A stretch of DNA of 64,000 bases from the NCBI RefSeq assembly GCF_016028255.1, contig NZ_CP065707.1:1069001-1133000 (forward strand), in the 5' to 3' direction. The stretch is from Streptococcus oralis (GTDB lineage Bacteria; Bacillota; Bacilli; Lactobacillales; Streptococcaceae). The notes under the pieces are model-generated. The model was given only the letters and a program-made list of their open reading frames with translations, ran no database searches and had not been told where the DNA came from. A program made the position numbers and the translations under genes. This document shows, one piece after another, positions 39,747-49,164 of the stretch (positions are counted from its first letter, which is position 1; the number at the start of each line of letters is the position of its first letter).

Positions 39747-41283
39747 AGATTGAAGACAAACATTCCAAATGGTGTTTGTCTTTTTCTGTTTGTCAGGCTA
39801 AAATTCCATCTTTTGATAGAATAATGGTCATTTGAACAAAATAAAAAGGCTTGTCCACCCTCATTTTTACTAGTTTTTTGAGATTCAAACACGCTAAAGT
39901 AAGCCCAATCTTATCTTCCATCTTGGACTTGCCTTTCCCTCTTGTATAACGGAGGTTGTGGTATTCTTTGGCAGTCCCAAAGAGTCGCTCAATTATTTCT
40001 TTGCGCTTCTTATAAAGCTCCTTCATCCCTCTTTGGTGTCGAATCTCTTCACAATATTCAAGGTCGTCTTTCCATACATGTCTTGTGATGACTTTCTGCT
40101 GATTCTGGCTCTGTATACAAACGGATAATAGGGGACAGGCGATACATACTTTTGGATCACTCTTATACTCACGATAGCCTGCTCGGGTCGTCGTGCGATA
40201 GGCTAATACTTGGTTCTCTGGACAGAGGTAACAGTCATAGAAGGCATCATAAACAAAATCACCGGGTCTTAAGTTCCCCCTTACTCCCTTGGGGCGGGTA
40301 TAGGGGAAGACAGGGATAATGTTTCGCTGTAATAAATAATGGGCAATAGCTGGGGTCTTATAGCCTGAGTCCGCAATAATGTAGCGTGGGGAGAAAGCTT
40401 CTAACTTTGAAAAAAGGGCAGGGAAAGCCTGACTGTCGTGTACATTTCCTGCTTCAACACTATAAGCCAAGGCCCAACCATGCTTATCACACGCTACTTG
40501 GGCAGAATAGGCAAATACTTCCTTGTGTTCCCCCTTGTGGAACCAACCACTCTCAGGATCTGTCCTTGAGATTTTCTTTTCCTTAGCCTCGCTTTCTTTT
40601 GCGGGCTTTAAGGACTTTTTTTCGTGTTTTCTCCTATCTACATCAATCTCAACTTCCAATTGCTCACTCATAAATTTAGCTTGTTGGGCAACCATTTCCT
40701 TATGATACTTGTGACTGTTAGCTGTAGCTTTGATATGGGTACCATCCACAAATATTTCCGAAGGATCCATTAAACCAGCAAATAAAGCTTGATGGAGTAC
40801 TTGTAAAAATATCTCGGTAATCAGTTCTTTATCTTGAAAGCGACGACTGTAATTCTTTCCATATATGGTAAAATGAGGCACCTTGTCATCCAAGCTTAGT
40901 CCAAGAAACCAACGATAGGCTACGTTTACTTCAATGTTTTTAATGGTTTGGCGCATGGAGCGAATGCCATAAAAGCATTGAATCAAAGGAATTTTGACTA
41001 ACATGACGGGATCGAGACTAGGACGACCATTATCTGGACTATAGGTATCCTCAACTAAGTCATAGATAAAGTCAAAATCAACCTCTGATTCCACTTGGCG
41101 AAGAAAGTGATCTCTTGGGACCAATTCGTCTATCGTATAGAAGCCATATTGGCAGAGATGATAATCTGGTTTTTCTTTGTGAAACATAGTTAGCACCTCA
41201 CAACTTTTCTTACCTCTATGATACAACTTTACAAAAAGAAAAGCCCTTAGAAAAGTGTCTTCTAAGGACTTTGTCTTCAATCT
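39747..41283 (-). mobile_element. IS1182-type insertion sequence
   Basis: About 1.54 kb bounded by inverted copies of AGATTGAAGACAAA (39747-39760 and 41270-41283) with one transposase gene on the minus strand. Both ends touch hairpins: an 11-bp hairpin on the left and a 9-bp GGAGCC hairpin (41285-41306) on the right. No clear target duplication is visible, so the exact ends may be off by a few bases. Confidence 0.85.
39793..41187 (-). CDS. IS1182 family transposase
   Basis: 464-residue transposase that moves the insertion sequence. ATG 41187 has GAGGT 7 bp upstream; the frame is open further but that part leaves the element. The N-terminal DUF772-type region (HFLRQVESEVDFDFIYDLVE, later GRPSLDPVMLVK) is followed by the DDE domain with FVDGTHIKATAN, IIADSGYKTP and a C-terminal ERLFGTAKEYHNLRY. 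A Cys cluster (YDCYLCPENQ, CIACPLLSVC) is typical of the family. Complete and probably active. Confidence 0.93.
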   Translation of the reverse strand: MFHKEKPDYHLCQYGFYTIDELVPRDHFLRQVESEVDFDFIYDLVEDTYSPDNGRPSLDPVMLVKIPLIQCFYGIRSMRQTIKNIEVNVAYRWFLGLSLDDKVPHFTIYGKNYSRRFQDKELITEIFLQVLHQALFAGLMDPSEIFVDGTHIKATANSHKYHKEMVAQQAKFMSEQLEVEIDVDRRKHEKKSLKPAKESEAKEKKISRTDPESGWFHKGEHKEVFAYSAQVACDKHGWALAYSVEAGNVHDSQAFPALFSKLEAFSPRYIIADSGYKTPAIAHYLLQRNIIPVFPYTRPKGVRGNLRPGDFVYDAFYDCYLCPENQVLAYRTTTRAGYREYKSDPKVCIACPLLSVCIQSQNQQKVITRHVWKDDLEYCEEIRHQRGMKELYKKRKEIIERLFGTAKEYHNLRYTRGKGKSKMEDKIGLTLACLNLKKLVKMRVDKPFYFVQMTIILSKDGILA

Positions 41284-41284
41284 G

Positions 41285-41306
41285 AAAGGAGCCAAATGGC
41301 TCCTTT
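41285..41306 (-). terminator. Terminator hairpin of the FMN-reductase/apbE operon, touching the IS
   Basis: Stem AAAGGAGCC / GGCTCCTTT, loop of 4. For minus-strand transcription the T tract is cut to TTT by the IS end one base further. Confidence 0.65.
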
Positions 41307-41314
41307 TTGGTTTC

Positions 41315-42559
41315 TTAGTTGCTTGCGCCAGAAGTAGCGTCAGCGTCACCACCGTGGCCTCCAGCATCCCCTGAATCAGAAGCGCCAGAAGTAGCATCGG
41401 CGTCTCCATGACCTCCAGCAGCTGGAGCAAATGGTCCGCTACCACCTACCAAACGTTGACCAGTTTCTTTTAGGTACCAGTCAAGCCATGGTTGGAAGTT
41501 AAACACGATTTCATTGATACCAGCGTATGATCCGTCAGGATAGTACATCGCTTGGTAGTTGTGGGTGTTGATGACACCTGTAGGAGAACCTGGAACGATA
41601 GTACGGACGTATTCTTGGTTTCCGTTGCGAAGTGTTCCGATAACCCACTCCACGTTCTTCATACGTGCTGGTGGAAGAGAATTATGAACAGTCGACATAC
41701 GGCTACCTGATTGAGGTGGCACACGTTTGGCAAACATGGTGTCTGGATCTTGGTGAGCGTTGTTGTAGTATAGGAATTGGTTGTTGTCGTCAGCGTATGT
41801 CAATTCAAATGGCATAGCTTTCAAGAACATATCAATTTGATTAACTGTCAAGATACCGTGGTCCAATTTGACATAGGTATCACCAGAAACAGCGCCAGTG
41901 ATTGCTGCAACTTTTTCTACCCATTCTGGATCGTCAGGATCAACTTCAGTAATGGTTGTAGCAATTGGTTTTCCACAATCCAAGTCTTCTGGTTCGATTG
42001 GTTTTGGTTTTTTCAATTTCGAAACGACTCCTACGTATTTTACAAAGTTATCTAAGCAAGTTTCAAGGAATTTAACAGTTCCTTCGTTGGTGATATTTCC
42101 GTTGTTATCAAAAGCTTCCTTAGCTTTACCAAGAAGGAATTCGTTACCTGGAAGCGTGTAGGCATTGACACCTGGAGCATCAAGGATTTTACGAAGGTGA
42201 ACTTGGGCACGTGATGTTCCTTGGTCATAGTATGATGCACCCACAATCATAACAGGCTTGTTTTCAAATGGATGAACTTCGTATGAAAGCCATTCGAGTA
42301 CAGATTTAAGTGAAGCTGAGATAGTGTGGTTGTGCTCAGGAGTAGCGATAATAACACCATCAGCACGTGTAATCTTGTTATACAAGAAACGCAATTGGAA
42401 GCTTTCGTCCCATTTTTCGTCTTGGTTAAACATTGGAACTTCGTCGATTTCAAGGACTTCTAATTCAAATTTGAATTTGAAATTGCGACGAATAAATTCC
42501 AAGAGTTTGCGGTTATATGATTGATCGTAGTTTGATCCAACAAGTCCAACAAATTTCAT
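41315..42559 (-). CDS. NAD(P)H-dependent FMN reductase with PAS-like domain and twin flavinylation tail
   Basis: 414-residue three-part protein. Residues 1-190 are an NADPH-dependent FMN reductase fold (GSNYDQSYNR near the N-terminus, TPEHNHTISASLK). About 215-365 resembles a PAS_10/DUF438-type sensor domain (LKAMPFELTYADDNNQFLYYNN split from NVEWVIGTLRNG). The Gly/Ala/Asp tail holds DATSGAS twice, at 388-394 and 407-413, separated by a GGHGG linker. This fits the ApbE acceptor pattern D(G/A)x(S/T)GA(T/S), in which FMN is esterified to the last Ser/Thr. No signal peptide, so it should be cytosolic. It lies in one operon with an FMN-reductase paralogue and apbE. Confidence 0.85.
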   Translation of the reverse strand: MKFVGLVGSNYDQSYNRKLLEFIRRNFKFKFELEVLEIDEVPMFNQDEKWDESFQLRFLYNKITRADGVIIATPEHNHTISASLKSVLEWLSYEVHPFENKPVMIVGASYYDQGTSRAQVHLRKILDAPGVNAYTLPGNEFLLGKAKEAFDNNGNITNEGTVKFLETCLDNFVKYVGVVSKLKKPKPIEPEDLDCGKPIATTITEVDPDDPEWVEKVAAITGAVSGDTYVKLDHGILTVNQIDMFLKAMPFELTYADDNNQFLYYNNAHQDPDTMFAKRVPPQSGSRMSTVHNSLPPARMKNVEWVIGTLRNGNQEYVRTIVPGSPTGVINTHNYQAMYYPDGSYAGINEIVFNFQPWLDWYLKETGQRLVGGSGPFAPAAGGHGDADATSGASDSGDAGGHGGDADATSGASN

Positions 42560-42576
42560 TCTTTCGGTCTCCTATC

Positions 42577-43182
42577 TTACAAATTTTCCCAGTCAAATTC
42601 TTCTGCATCTTTGCGAAGCAATTCTTGTGCATTGCGCAATTTCTCAGTAATCTTCACGAAGATACGGAAGTCATCAAAGATGGCATCCAATTTCTTGATG
42701 ACGTCAAGATCAACCAAGTCACCACTTGGGTTAAATGCTTGAAGAGAGTGTGAGAGCAAGAATTCATCTGGTAGAACATTTGCCTTGATTTCAGGAGCGT
42801 TCAAGATTTGACGAAGTTGCAATTGGGCACGAGATGAACCAAGTGTACCGTAGGAAGCACCAGTGATCATGATTGGTTTGTTCAAAAGTGGGTAGATACC
42901 GTAAGATAGCCAAGCAAGAGCGCTCATCAAAACTGCAGGGATAGAGTGGTCGTACTCAGGAGTACCGATAATCACACCATCAGCCTCTTCAATTTTAGCT
43001 GCAATCTCAAGAATTTCAGCTGGAAGTTGCTTATCTGCTGGTTTGTTGAAAACAGGGATATCCTTGATTTCAACGAGTTCAATTTCAGCTTTATCAGCAA
43101 AGTGTTTTTGCATGTATTGGAGCAATTGGCGGTTTGTAGAACGTTTAGAGTTCGTTCCAACAATGGCAATAAGTTTTAGCAT
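42577..43182 (-). CDS. NADPH-dependent FMN reductase family protein
   Basis: 201-residue flavodoxin-fold reductase, clearly paralogous to the N-terminal domain of the next gene in the operon (GTNSKRSTNRQLLQYM, then TPEYDHSIPAVLMSALAWLSYG). It lacks the PAS-like domain and the flavinylation tail. It presumably uses NAD(P)H to reduce flavin or a flavin-bound partner. It lies 18 bp after apbE in transcription order and 17 bp before the fused reductase. AAAGGAAA is upstream of the start. Confidence 0.88.
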   Translation of the reverse strand: MLKLIAIVGTNSKRSTNRQLLQYMQKHFADKAEIELVEIKDIPVFNKPADKQLPAEILEIAAKIEEADGVIIGTPEYDHSIPAVLMSALAWLSYGIYPLLNKPIMITGASYGTLGSSRAQLQLRQILNAPEIKANVLPDEFLLSHSLQAFNPSGDLVDLDVIKKLDAIFDDFRIFVKITEKLRNAQELLRKDAEEFDWENL

Positions 43183-43200
43183 GAGATTTCCTTTCTCTTT

Positions 43201-44163
43201 TTACATAATACAATTTTGAAGGCCTGAAGAACATGCAAGGCGTCCTTCTTTGTCGATGAGGATGGCTTCAATACCATCTATACTTTCGACTTGCCAGAGG
43301 ATAGAAGCGCTTCGCTCTCCGAATAGGCGAGTTGTCCAAATCTCACCATCAACGGATTTATCAGAGATAATCGTTAGGCTAGCGAGATCGGTTTCGACAG
43401 GGAATCCTGTCTCACTATCAAAGATATGGTGATAGTCTTTTCCATCTACTGTCAGGTGGCGTTCATAGATACCTGAAGTGACAACGGATTTGTTAGAAGC
43501 AGGGATAGTTAGGAGATGATTGCCACGAGGATTTCGCGGATCTTGAATCCCAATCTGCCAGGCTTTCCCGTCTTTGACTTGATTGTTCCCGATGGTGAGG
43601 ATATTTCCTCCGAGATTGATCAAGGCAGAGGTGACACCGTGTTCTTTCAAATACTGGGCAACCTTATCTGCACTATAGCCCTTAGCTAAACAACCTAAAT
43701 CAAGCTTCATTCCTTTCTTCTCTAAAAAGACAGTAGAGCTAGTCGGATCCAACTTGATAAAATGCGGGTCAACTAGTGGCAAGACAGCTTCGATTTCTTT
43801 GGAGTCTGGAAGCCGTGCATCTGCAAATCCGATTCGCCAGGTTTGAATCAAGGGACCAATACTGATATTTAGATGGCTAGATGGAGCTAGACTATGTTCT
43901 AACCCTAGAGCAATCAGTTCAAACAGGTCAGGATGAACCTTAACAGGTTTGATTCCAGCCTGGTAGTTGATTTCCATCAGTTCGGATTCTTGACTGTTGG
44001 CGTTAAAGCGGTATTCGAGTTCCTTGAGCAAATCAAAGGCTCCTTGAAGTAGGCAATCAGCCTGTTCATCTACTAATGAAATCGTGATCGTTGTTCCCAT
44101 TAGCCGTTCAGAACGTGAATGAAGAGGCAAGCTACCAGCTCCTTTCTCTTTATAGGAAATCAT
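43201..44163 (-). CDS. apbE: FAD:protein FMN transferase (ApbE family)
   Basis: 320-residue enzyme that transfers FMN from FAD to Ser/Thr of target proteins. Family motifs are [35 protein letters not shown] and [12 protein letters not shown], the last two in the Mg/FAD site. The first 20 residues ([16 protein letters not shown]) contain no signal peptide or lipobox, whereas most ApbE proteins are exported, so this one should act in the cytosol. It is first in an operon with two FMN reductases, one of which carries two acceptor motifs. Confidence 0.92.
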   Translation of the reverse strand: MISYKEKGAGSLPLHSRSERLMGTTITISLVDEQADCLLQGAFDLLKELEYRFNANSQESELMEINYQAGIKPVKVHPDLFELIALGLEHSLAPSSHLNISIGPLIQTWRIGFADARLPDSKEIEAVLPLVDPHFIKLDPTSSTVFLEKKGMKLDLGCLAKGYSADKVAQYLKEHGVTSALINLGGNILTIGNNQVKDGKAWQIGIQDPRNPRGNHLLTIPASNKSVVTSGIYERHLTVDGKDYHHIFDSETGFPVETDLASLTIISDKSVDGEIWTTRLFGERSASILWQVESIDGIEAILIDKEGRLACSSGLQNCIM

Positions 44164-44370
44164 TCAATATAAGGTCGTTAAAGAAAAATTAAACCCCTTA
44201 CATTTTCTTTCCATGTATCTAGCATATCATAAAGTCAGCGTTTTCACAAATAAATTTTGACAAAAAGTCAAGAAATATGCTCAGAATTAATATGAAAACG
44301 ATAGAAAAATTAGATTTATCAATGTTAAGTGTATTTTTTTCTGAAAAAAAGAGAATTCTGAGCAAATGCC

Positions 44371-44399
44371 TTGTAAACGCTAACAGTAAATGATATACT
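44371..44399 (+). promoter_or_regulatory. nox promoter
   Basis: TTGTAA (44371-44376), 17-bp spacer, TATACT (44394-44399) with extended TGA. The rest of 44164-44370 is AT-rich, with nothing else recognisable. Confidence 0.7.
44372..44385 (+). promoter_or_regulatory. cre site overlapping the nox -35
   Basis: TGTAAACGCTAACA matches the cre consensus TGWNANCGNTNWCA at every position. Covering the -35, it would block RNA polymerase when CcpA binds. Confidence 0.85.
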
Positions 44400-44437
44400 A
44401 GAAAGGTAAATCAAAAATTAAAGGTAGGAATTTTTCT

Positions 44438-45817
44438 ATGAGTAAAATCGTTGTAGTTGGTGCTAACCACGCTGGTACAGCATGTATCAACACTATGTTG
44501 GACAACTTTGGACATGAAAATGAAATCGTTGTATTTGACCAAAACTCAAATATTTCATTCCTTGGTTGTGGAATGGCGCTTTGGATTGGGGAACAAATTG
44601 ATGGCCCAGAAGGTCTCTTCTACTCTGATAAAGAAAAATTGGAAGCAAAAGGTGCTAAAGTTTACATGAACTCACCAGTTCTTTCAATTGACTACGATAA
44701 CAAAGTTGTGACAGCAGAAGTTGAAGGTAAAGAACACAAAGAGTCTTATGATAAATTGATCTTTGCAACTGGTTCAACTCCAATCTTGCCTCCAATCGAA
44801 GGTGTTGAAATCGTTAAGGGCAACCGCGAATTCAAAGCAACTCTTGAAAATGTACAATTTGTTAAATTGTACCAAAACGCTGAAGAAGTTATTGAAAAAC
44901 TTGAAGACAAGAGCAAACACCTTGAGCGCATTGCCGTTGTTGGTGGTGGTTACATCGGTGTTGAGCTTGCTGAAGCTTTCGAGCGTCTTGGAAAAGAAGT
45001 TGTACTTGTTGACATCGTAGACACTGTTTTGAACGGCTATTACGACAAAGACTTCACTCAAATGATGGCGAAGAACTTGGAAGACCACAACATCCGCTTG
45101 GCTCTTGGTCAAACTGTTAAAGCAATCCAAGGTGACGGCAAAGTAGAACGCTTGGTAACAGACAAAGAAACATTTGATGTGGACATGGTTGTTCTTGCAG
45201 TTGGTTTCCGTCCTAACACAGCTCTTGCTGATGGTAAGATTGAACTCTTCCGCAACGGTGCCTTCCTTGTAGACAAGAAACAAGAAACTTCAATCCCAGG
45301 TGTTTATGCAGTAGGTGACTGTGCGACTGTTTATGATAACGCTCGTAAAGACACTAGCTACATCGCGCTTGCATCTAACGCTGTACGTACTGGTATTGTT
45401 GGTGCTTATAACGCTTGTGGTCATGAATTGGAAGGAATCGGAGTTCAAGGATCAAACGGTATCTCTATCTACGGTCTTCACATGGTTTCGACTGGTTTGA
45501 CTCTTGAAAAAGCTAAAGCTGCTGGTTACAACGCAACTGAAACAGGCTTTAACGATCTTCAAAAACCAGAATTTATCAAACATGACAACCACGAAGTTGC
45601 CATCAAGATTGTCTTTGACAAAGACAGCCGTGAAATCCTTGGTGCGCAAATGGTATCTCATGACTCATCAATCGGTATGGGAATCCATATGTTCTCACTT
45701 GCTATCCAAGAGCATGTGACAATTGACAAGTTGGCATTGACAGACCTATTCTTCTTGCCACACTTTAACAAACCATACAACTACATCACAATGGCTGCAC
45801 TTACAGCTGAAAAATAG
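44438..45817 (+). CDS. nox: NADH oxidase, water-forming
   Basis: FAD enzyme that reduces O2 with NADH, regenerating NAD+ and removing oxygen during fermentative growth. 459 residues with an N-terminal FAD fold ([13 protein letters not shown]), the redox Cys44 in FLGCGMALW that cycles through sulfenic acid, an NADH Rossmann fold ([16 protein letters not shown]), [12 protein letters not shown] and a C-terminal dimer domain. Length and Cys44 position match streptococcal Nox. Single gene with cre-controlled promoter and own terminator. Confidence 0.95.
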   Translation: MSKIVVVGANHAGTACINTMLDNFGHENEIVVFDQNSNISFLGCGMALWIGEQIDGPEGLFYSDKEKLEAKGAKVYMNSPVLSIDYDNKVVTAEVEGKEHKESYDKLIFATGSTPILPPIEGVEIVKGNREFKATLENVQFVKLYQNAEEVIEKLEDKSKHLERIAVVGGGYIGVELAEAFERLGKEVVLVDIVDTVLNGYYDKDFTQMMAKNLEDHNIRLALGQTVKAIQGDGKVERLVTDKETFDVDMVVLAVGFRPNTALADGKIELFRNGAFLVDKKQETSIPGVYAVGDCATVYDNARKDTSYIALASNAVRTGIVGAYNACGHELEGIGVQGSNGISIYGLHMVSTGLTLEKAKAAGYNATETGFNDLQKPEFIKHDNHEVAIKIVFDKDSREILGAQMVSHDSSIGMGIHMFSLAIQEHVTIDKLALTDLFFLPHFNKPYNYITMAALTAEK

Positions 45818-45826
45818 AAATGGATG

Positions 45827-45863
45827 AACTATCTGGCCTCAACTGAAGGTCAGGTAGTTTTTT
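45827..45863 (+). terminator. Rho-independent terminator after nox
   Basis: 12-bp stem AACTATCTGGCC / GGTCAGGTAGTT (two G-U) followed by six T. Confidence 0.88.
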
Positions 45864-45967
45864 ATACTTTTGTACCCAGACAATTGTAGTTTTTCTATCT
45901 TGTACTTCATTCTAATCTGACATAAAATAAAATGGTAGCTACCAATACAAATGATGAGGATTAAGAA

Positions 45968-46843
45968 ATGACTGAAAATCGTTATGAACTAAATAAAAAC
46001 TTGGCACAGATGCTCAAAGGTGGGGTTATCATGGACGTTCAGAACCCTGAACAGGCTCGTATCGCAGAGGCTGCCGGTGCGGCAGCTGTTATGGCCTTGG
46101 AGCGGATTCCAGCTGATATTCGTGCAGCTGGTGGAGTTTCCCGTATGAGCGACCCAAAGATGATTAAGGAAATCCAAGAAGCGGTCAGCATTCCAGTGAT
46201 GGCCAAGGTCAGAATCGGGCATTTTGTTGAAGCTCAGATTTTAGAGGCTATTGAGATTGACTATATCGATGAGAGTGAAGTGCTGTCTCCAGCTGACGAC
46301 CGTTTCCATGTGGACAAGAAAGAATTCCAAGTTCCTTTTGTCTGTGGAGCTAAGGATTTGGGTGAAGCCTTGCGTCGTATCGCTGAAGGAGCTTCTATGA
46401 TTCGTACCAAAGGAGAACCGGGGACAGGAGACATTGTTCAAGCCGTTCGCCATATGCGCATGATGAATCAGGAAATTCGTCGTATTCAAAATCTACGTGA
46501 AGATGAGCTCTACGTAGCTGCTAAGGACTTGCAAGTCCCTATTGAATTGGTTCAGTATGTCCATGAACATGGAAAATTGCCGGTTGTAAACTTTGCAGCT
46601 GGAGGCGTTGCAACGCCAGCAGATGCGGCCTTGATGATGCAACTGGGGGCAGAGGGCGTCTTTGTCGGTTCAGGTATTTTCAAGTCAGGAGATCCTGTTA
46701 AACGAGCAAGTGCTATTGTCAAAGCCGTAACCAACTACCAAAATCCTCAAATTCTGGCTCAAATCTCTGAAGACCTAGGGGAAGCCATGGTTGGTATCAA
46801 TGAGAATGAAATCCAAATTCTCATGGCAGAGCGAGGAAAATAG
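45968..46843 (+). CDS. pdxS: Pyridoxal 5'-phosphate synthase subunit PdxS
   Basis: Synthase subunit of the deoxyxylulose-independent vitamin B6 pathway: builds PLP from ribose 5-phosphate, glyceraldehyde 3-phosphate and ammonia supplied by PdxT. 291 residues, TIM barrel, very conserved ([46 protein letters not shown]). The catalytic lysines are in VMAKVRIG and MIRTKGEPG. It is followed immediately by pdxT (TAG then ATG), forming the usual pdxST operon. Confidence 0.97.
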   Translation: MTENRYELNKNLAQMLKGGVIMDVQNPEQARIAEAAGAAAVMALERIPADIRAAGGVSRMSDPKMIKEIQEAVSIPVMAKVRIGHFVEAQILEAIEIDYIDESEVLSPADDRFHVDKKEFQVPFVCGAKDLGEALRRIAEGASMIRTKGEPGTGDIVQAVRHMRMMNQEIRRIQNLREDELYVAAKDLQVPIELVQYVHEHGKLPVVNFAAGGVATPADAALMMQLGAEGVFVGSGIFKSGDPVKRASAIVKAVTNYQNPQILAQISEDLGEAMVGINENEIQILMAERGK

Positions 46844-47425
46844 ATGAAAATCGGAATATTAGCCTTGCAAGGTGCCTTTGCAGAACATGCAAAAGTGCTA
46901 GAAAAGTTAGGTGTTGTTAGTGTCGAAATCAGAAATTTAGAGGATTTTCAACAATATCAGAGTGACTTGGCGGGTTTGATATTACCTGGTGGTGAGTCTA
47001 CAACCATGGGCAAGCTCTTGCGTGACCAGGACATGCTGATTCCCATTCGAGAAGCCATTCTTTCTGGCCTTCCCGTTTTTGGAACCTGTGCGGGTTTGAT
47101 TTTGCTGGCTAAGGAAATCACTTCTCAGGAAGAAAGCCATCTAGCGACTATGGACATAGTAGTAGAGCGCAATGCCTATGGGCGCCAACTGGGAAGTTTC
47201 TATACGGAAGCAGAATGTAAGGGAGTCGGTCAGATTCCCATGACCTTTATTCGTGGACCGATTATCAGCAGTTTTGGAGAAGGTGTAGAAATTCTAGCAA
47301 CAGTAGACGATCAAATCGTTGCTGCGCAAGAACTGAATATGCTGGTAACCTCTTTTCATCCAGAATTGACAGATGATGTGCGCTTGCATCAGTATTTTAT
47401 CAATATGTGTAAACAAAAAAGTTGA
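46844..47425 (+). CDS. pdxT: Pyridoxal 5'-phosphate synthase glutaminase subunit PdxT
   Basis: Class I glutamine amidotransferase that makes ammonia for PdxS. 193 residues with [16 protein letters not shown], the nucleophile Cys in [11 protein letters not shown] (about residue 79), and the His/Glu pair in SFHPELTDD. The start is directly after the pdxS stop. A bidirectional terminator downstream separates it from the convergent haemolysin-III gene. Confidence 0.96.
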   Translation: MKIGILALQGAFAEHAKVLEKLGVVSVEIRNLEDFQQYQSDLAGLILPGGESTTMGKLLRDQDMLIPIREAILSGLPVFGTCAGLILLAKEITSQEESHLATMDIVVERNAYGRQLGSFYTEAECKGVGQIPMTFIRGPIISSFGEGVEILATVDDQIVAAQELNMLVTSFHPELTDDVRLHQYFINMCKQKS

Positions 47426-47446
47426 GAAAAGATTCTCAACTTTTTT
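47415..47446. terminator. Bidirectional terminator between pdxT and the haemolysin-III gene
   Basis: Perfect 14-bp stem AAAAAAGTTGAGAA / TTCTCAACTTTTTT with AAGA loop, usable in both directions. Confidence 0.92.
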
Positions 47447-48092
47447 ACATGTAATAAACAATGGCAATGTACTGAAGTGCAGACGCAGCTAGGATAAAGA
47501 GATGCCAAATCATATGGAAATAAGGCTTTTTCTTAGCGTAAAATCCAGCTCCAACTGTGTAACAGAGTCCGCCAGTTACCATGAGACCCCAGAAAATTGG
47601 CGTTGTTTGACTGATAATGGCAGGAATGATAGCCAGAACCAACCAGCCCATGATCAAATAAAGAGCAAGGCTGAATTTCTCATTGACCTTTTTAGCAAAG
47701 ATTTTATAGAGGATGCCAAAGATGGTCGTTCCCCACTGAATGGCAATGATCAGATAGCCAAACCAGTTATTCATCAAAGTCAATACGACCGGCGTATAAG
47801 AGCCTGCGATAGCCACGTAAATCATAGAATGGTCGATGATTCGCAAGACGTATTTGTGGGTCGAACCATAGGCCATAGAGTGGTAAATGGTTGACGAGAG
47901 GAACATGAGAAATAGACTGATAACAAAGATAGAAACACCAAAAGATGATAAAAATCCGTGTGCTTCATAACTATAGGTGGATGAGATGGGGAGTAAGATG
48001 AGCATGATAACGGCACCCACAGCATGGGTTACGCTATTAGCAATCTCCTCTCCAAAACTGAGTTTTTTACTGAGTTTTAGACTGGTATTCAT
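47445..48092 (-). CDS. Haemolysin III family (PAQR-type) membrane protein
   Basis: 215-residue protein with about seven transmembrane helices, a PAQR/YqfA/HlyIII family member. The conserved N-terminal SFGEEIANSVTHAVGA, the LFLSSTIYHS segment and the C-terminal PYFHMIWHLFILAAS carry the Ser/His/Asp residues that form a zinc site in PAQR hydrolases. The name reflects old haemolysin tests on Bacillus homologues; the role here is unknown. Its ATG overlaps the stop of the upstream DUF1836 gene by 4 bp. Confidence 0.9.
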   Translation of the reverse strand: MNTSLKLSKKLSFGEEIANSVTHAVGAVIMLILLPISSTYSYEAHGFLSSFGVSIFVISLFLMFLSSTIYHSMAYGSTHKYVLRIIDHSMIYVAIAGSYTPVVLTLMNNWFGYLIIAIQWGTTIFGILYKIFAKKVNEKFSLALYLIMGWLVLAIIPAIISQTTPIFWGLMVTGGLCYTVGAGFYAKKKPYFHMIWHLFILAASALQYIAIVYYM

Positions 48093-48535
48093 TGGATTTC
48101 CTCCTCTTCTTTGATAAGGATTAAGTCTAGAGTTTGATGATAGAGTTTAACCGTTTGACAGCTGGTTTGGATAATAGGATTTTCTGGATCAATCCCATGG
48201 TTCATATAGTCCACAAAAGCGTCGTAGAGCTGGTCTGAACTTGCCTGACTTTGTAGAGTATTGAGTGTGTGAGCGATTTCTTGGATCGAAAAGACAGACT
48301 TGAGAGTAGTGATGGCAATCAAACGGGCAATTTGTTTGCGTTGGTATTTTTTCTTATCTGGCTTTGTTAGGTAACCATGTTTGACATAATTATTGACCAT
48401 GGATGCTGTTAGACCCTTGTCCTTATCTGGAGAGATAGGGGCGCAGACTTGATTGACATAAAGTAAAACCTGATCCAGATAGAGGTCAATGTTTGGAATG
48501 TCTTCCCATTTTGGGTAGGAAAAGTTAGAATTCAT
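48089..48535 (-). CDS. DUF1836 family protein
   Basis: 148-residue soluble protein of the DUF1836 family, which carries a MerR-like winged-helix region (LTASMVNNYVKHGYLTKPDKKKYQRKQIARL at about 42-72). DNA binding is plausible but unproven. It is translationally coupled to the haemolysin-III gene (ATGA overlap), suggesting that the two work together. The family commonly accompanies HlyIII genes in streptococci as far as I recall. AAGGAG is upstream. Confidence 0.85.
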   Translation of the reverse strand: MNSNFSYPKWEDIPNIDLYLDQVLLYVNQVCAPISPDKDKGLTASMVNNYVKHGYLTKPDKKKYQRKQIARLIAITTLKSVFSIQEIAHTLNTLQSQASSDQLYDAFVDYMNHGIDPENPIIQTSCQTVKLYHQTLDLILIKEEEEIQ

Positions 48536-48669
48536 TTCGAACTCCTTTTTATCTAGTTTTGATAACTAGATTATAAAATAATAAAAGACAAAAGTCAAGT
48601 TTCAACTGCTTGTAGAAAGTTTTAAATTATGCTATGATGAGAGAAAATAGTTAGAAATGAGGGGAAAAG

Positions 48670-49164
48670 ATGAAGATTCGTTTAGCTTTTCCAAACGAAG
48701 TGGATGCGATTATGCAGGTGATGGAGGATGCCCAAAAGTGCTTAGCTGAGTCTGGTAGTGACCAGTGGCAAAATGGCTATCCAAATGCAGATATCATTAT
48801 TGATGATATCATCTCAGGCCAAGCCTATGTGGCCTTGGAAGAAGGAGAACTACTAGCCTATGCTGCTGTGACCAAGAGCCCAGAGAAATCCTATGAAGCC
48901 ATTTATGAAGGAAGTTGGCAAGGAGGAGAATCAGAATACCTGGTCTTTCATCGTATCGCTGTGGCAGCAGATGTACAAGGACAAGGTGTTGCTCAGACGT
49001 TCCTAGAAGGCTTGATTGAAGGTTTTGATTATCTAGATTTTCGTTCAGATACGCATGCTGAAAACAAGCCCATGCAGCATATCTTTGAAAAGCTAGGTTT
49101 TCAACAGGTTGGTAAGGTTCCGGTTGATGGGGAACGTTTGGCCTATCAGAAATTAAAAAAATGA
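48670..49164 (+). CDS. GNAT-family N-acetyltransferase
   Basis: 164-residue acetyltransferase with the GNAT core. Motif A is VFHRIAVAADVQGQGVAQTFLEGL (about 95-118), the acetyl-CoA pyrophosphate loop being QGQGVA, and the C-terminal HAENKPMQHIFEKLGFQ completes the fold. Acceptor unknown. Its TGA overlaps the ATG of ogt (ATGA), so both are cotranscribed. GAGGGGA precedes the start. Confidence 0.9.
   Translation: MKIRLAFPNEVDAIMQVMEDAQKCLAESGSDQWQNGYPNADIIIDDIISGQAYVALEEGELLAYAAVTKSPEKSYEAIYEGSWQGGESEYLVFHRIAVAADVQGQGVAQTFLEGLIEGFDYLDFRSDTHAENKPMQHIFEKLGFQQVGKVPVDGERLAYQKLKK

Noticed and set aside
41188..41445. N-terminal extension of the transposase frame past 41187
   Set aside because: It crosses the inverted repeat and hairpin into the flavin reductase gene; ATG 41187 has a good Shine-Dalgarno.
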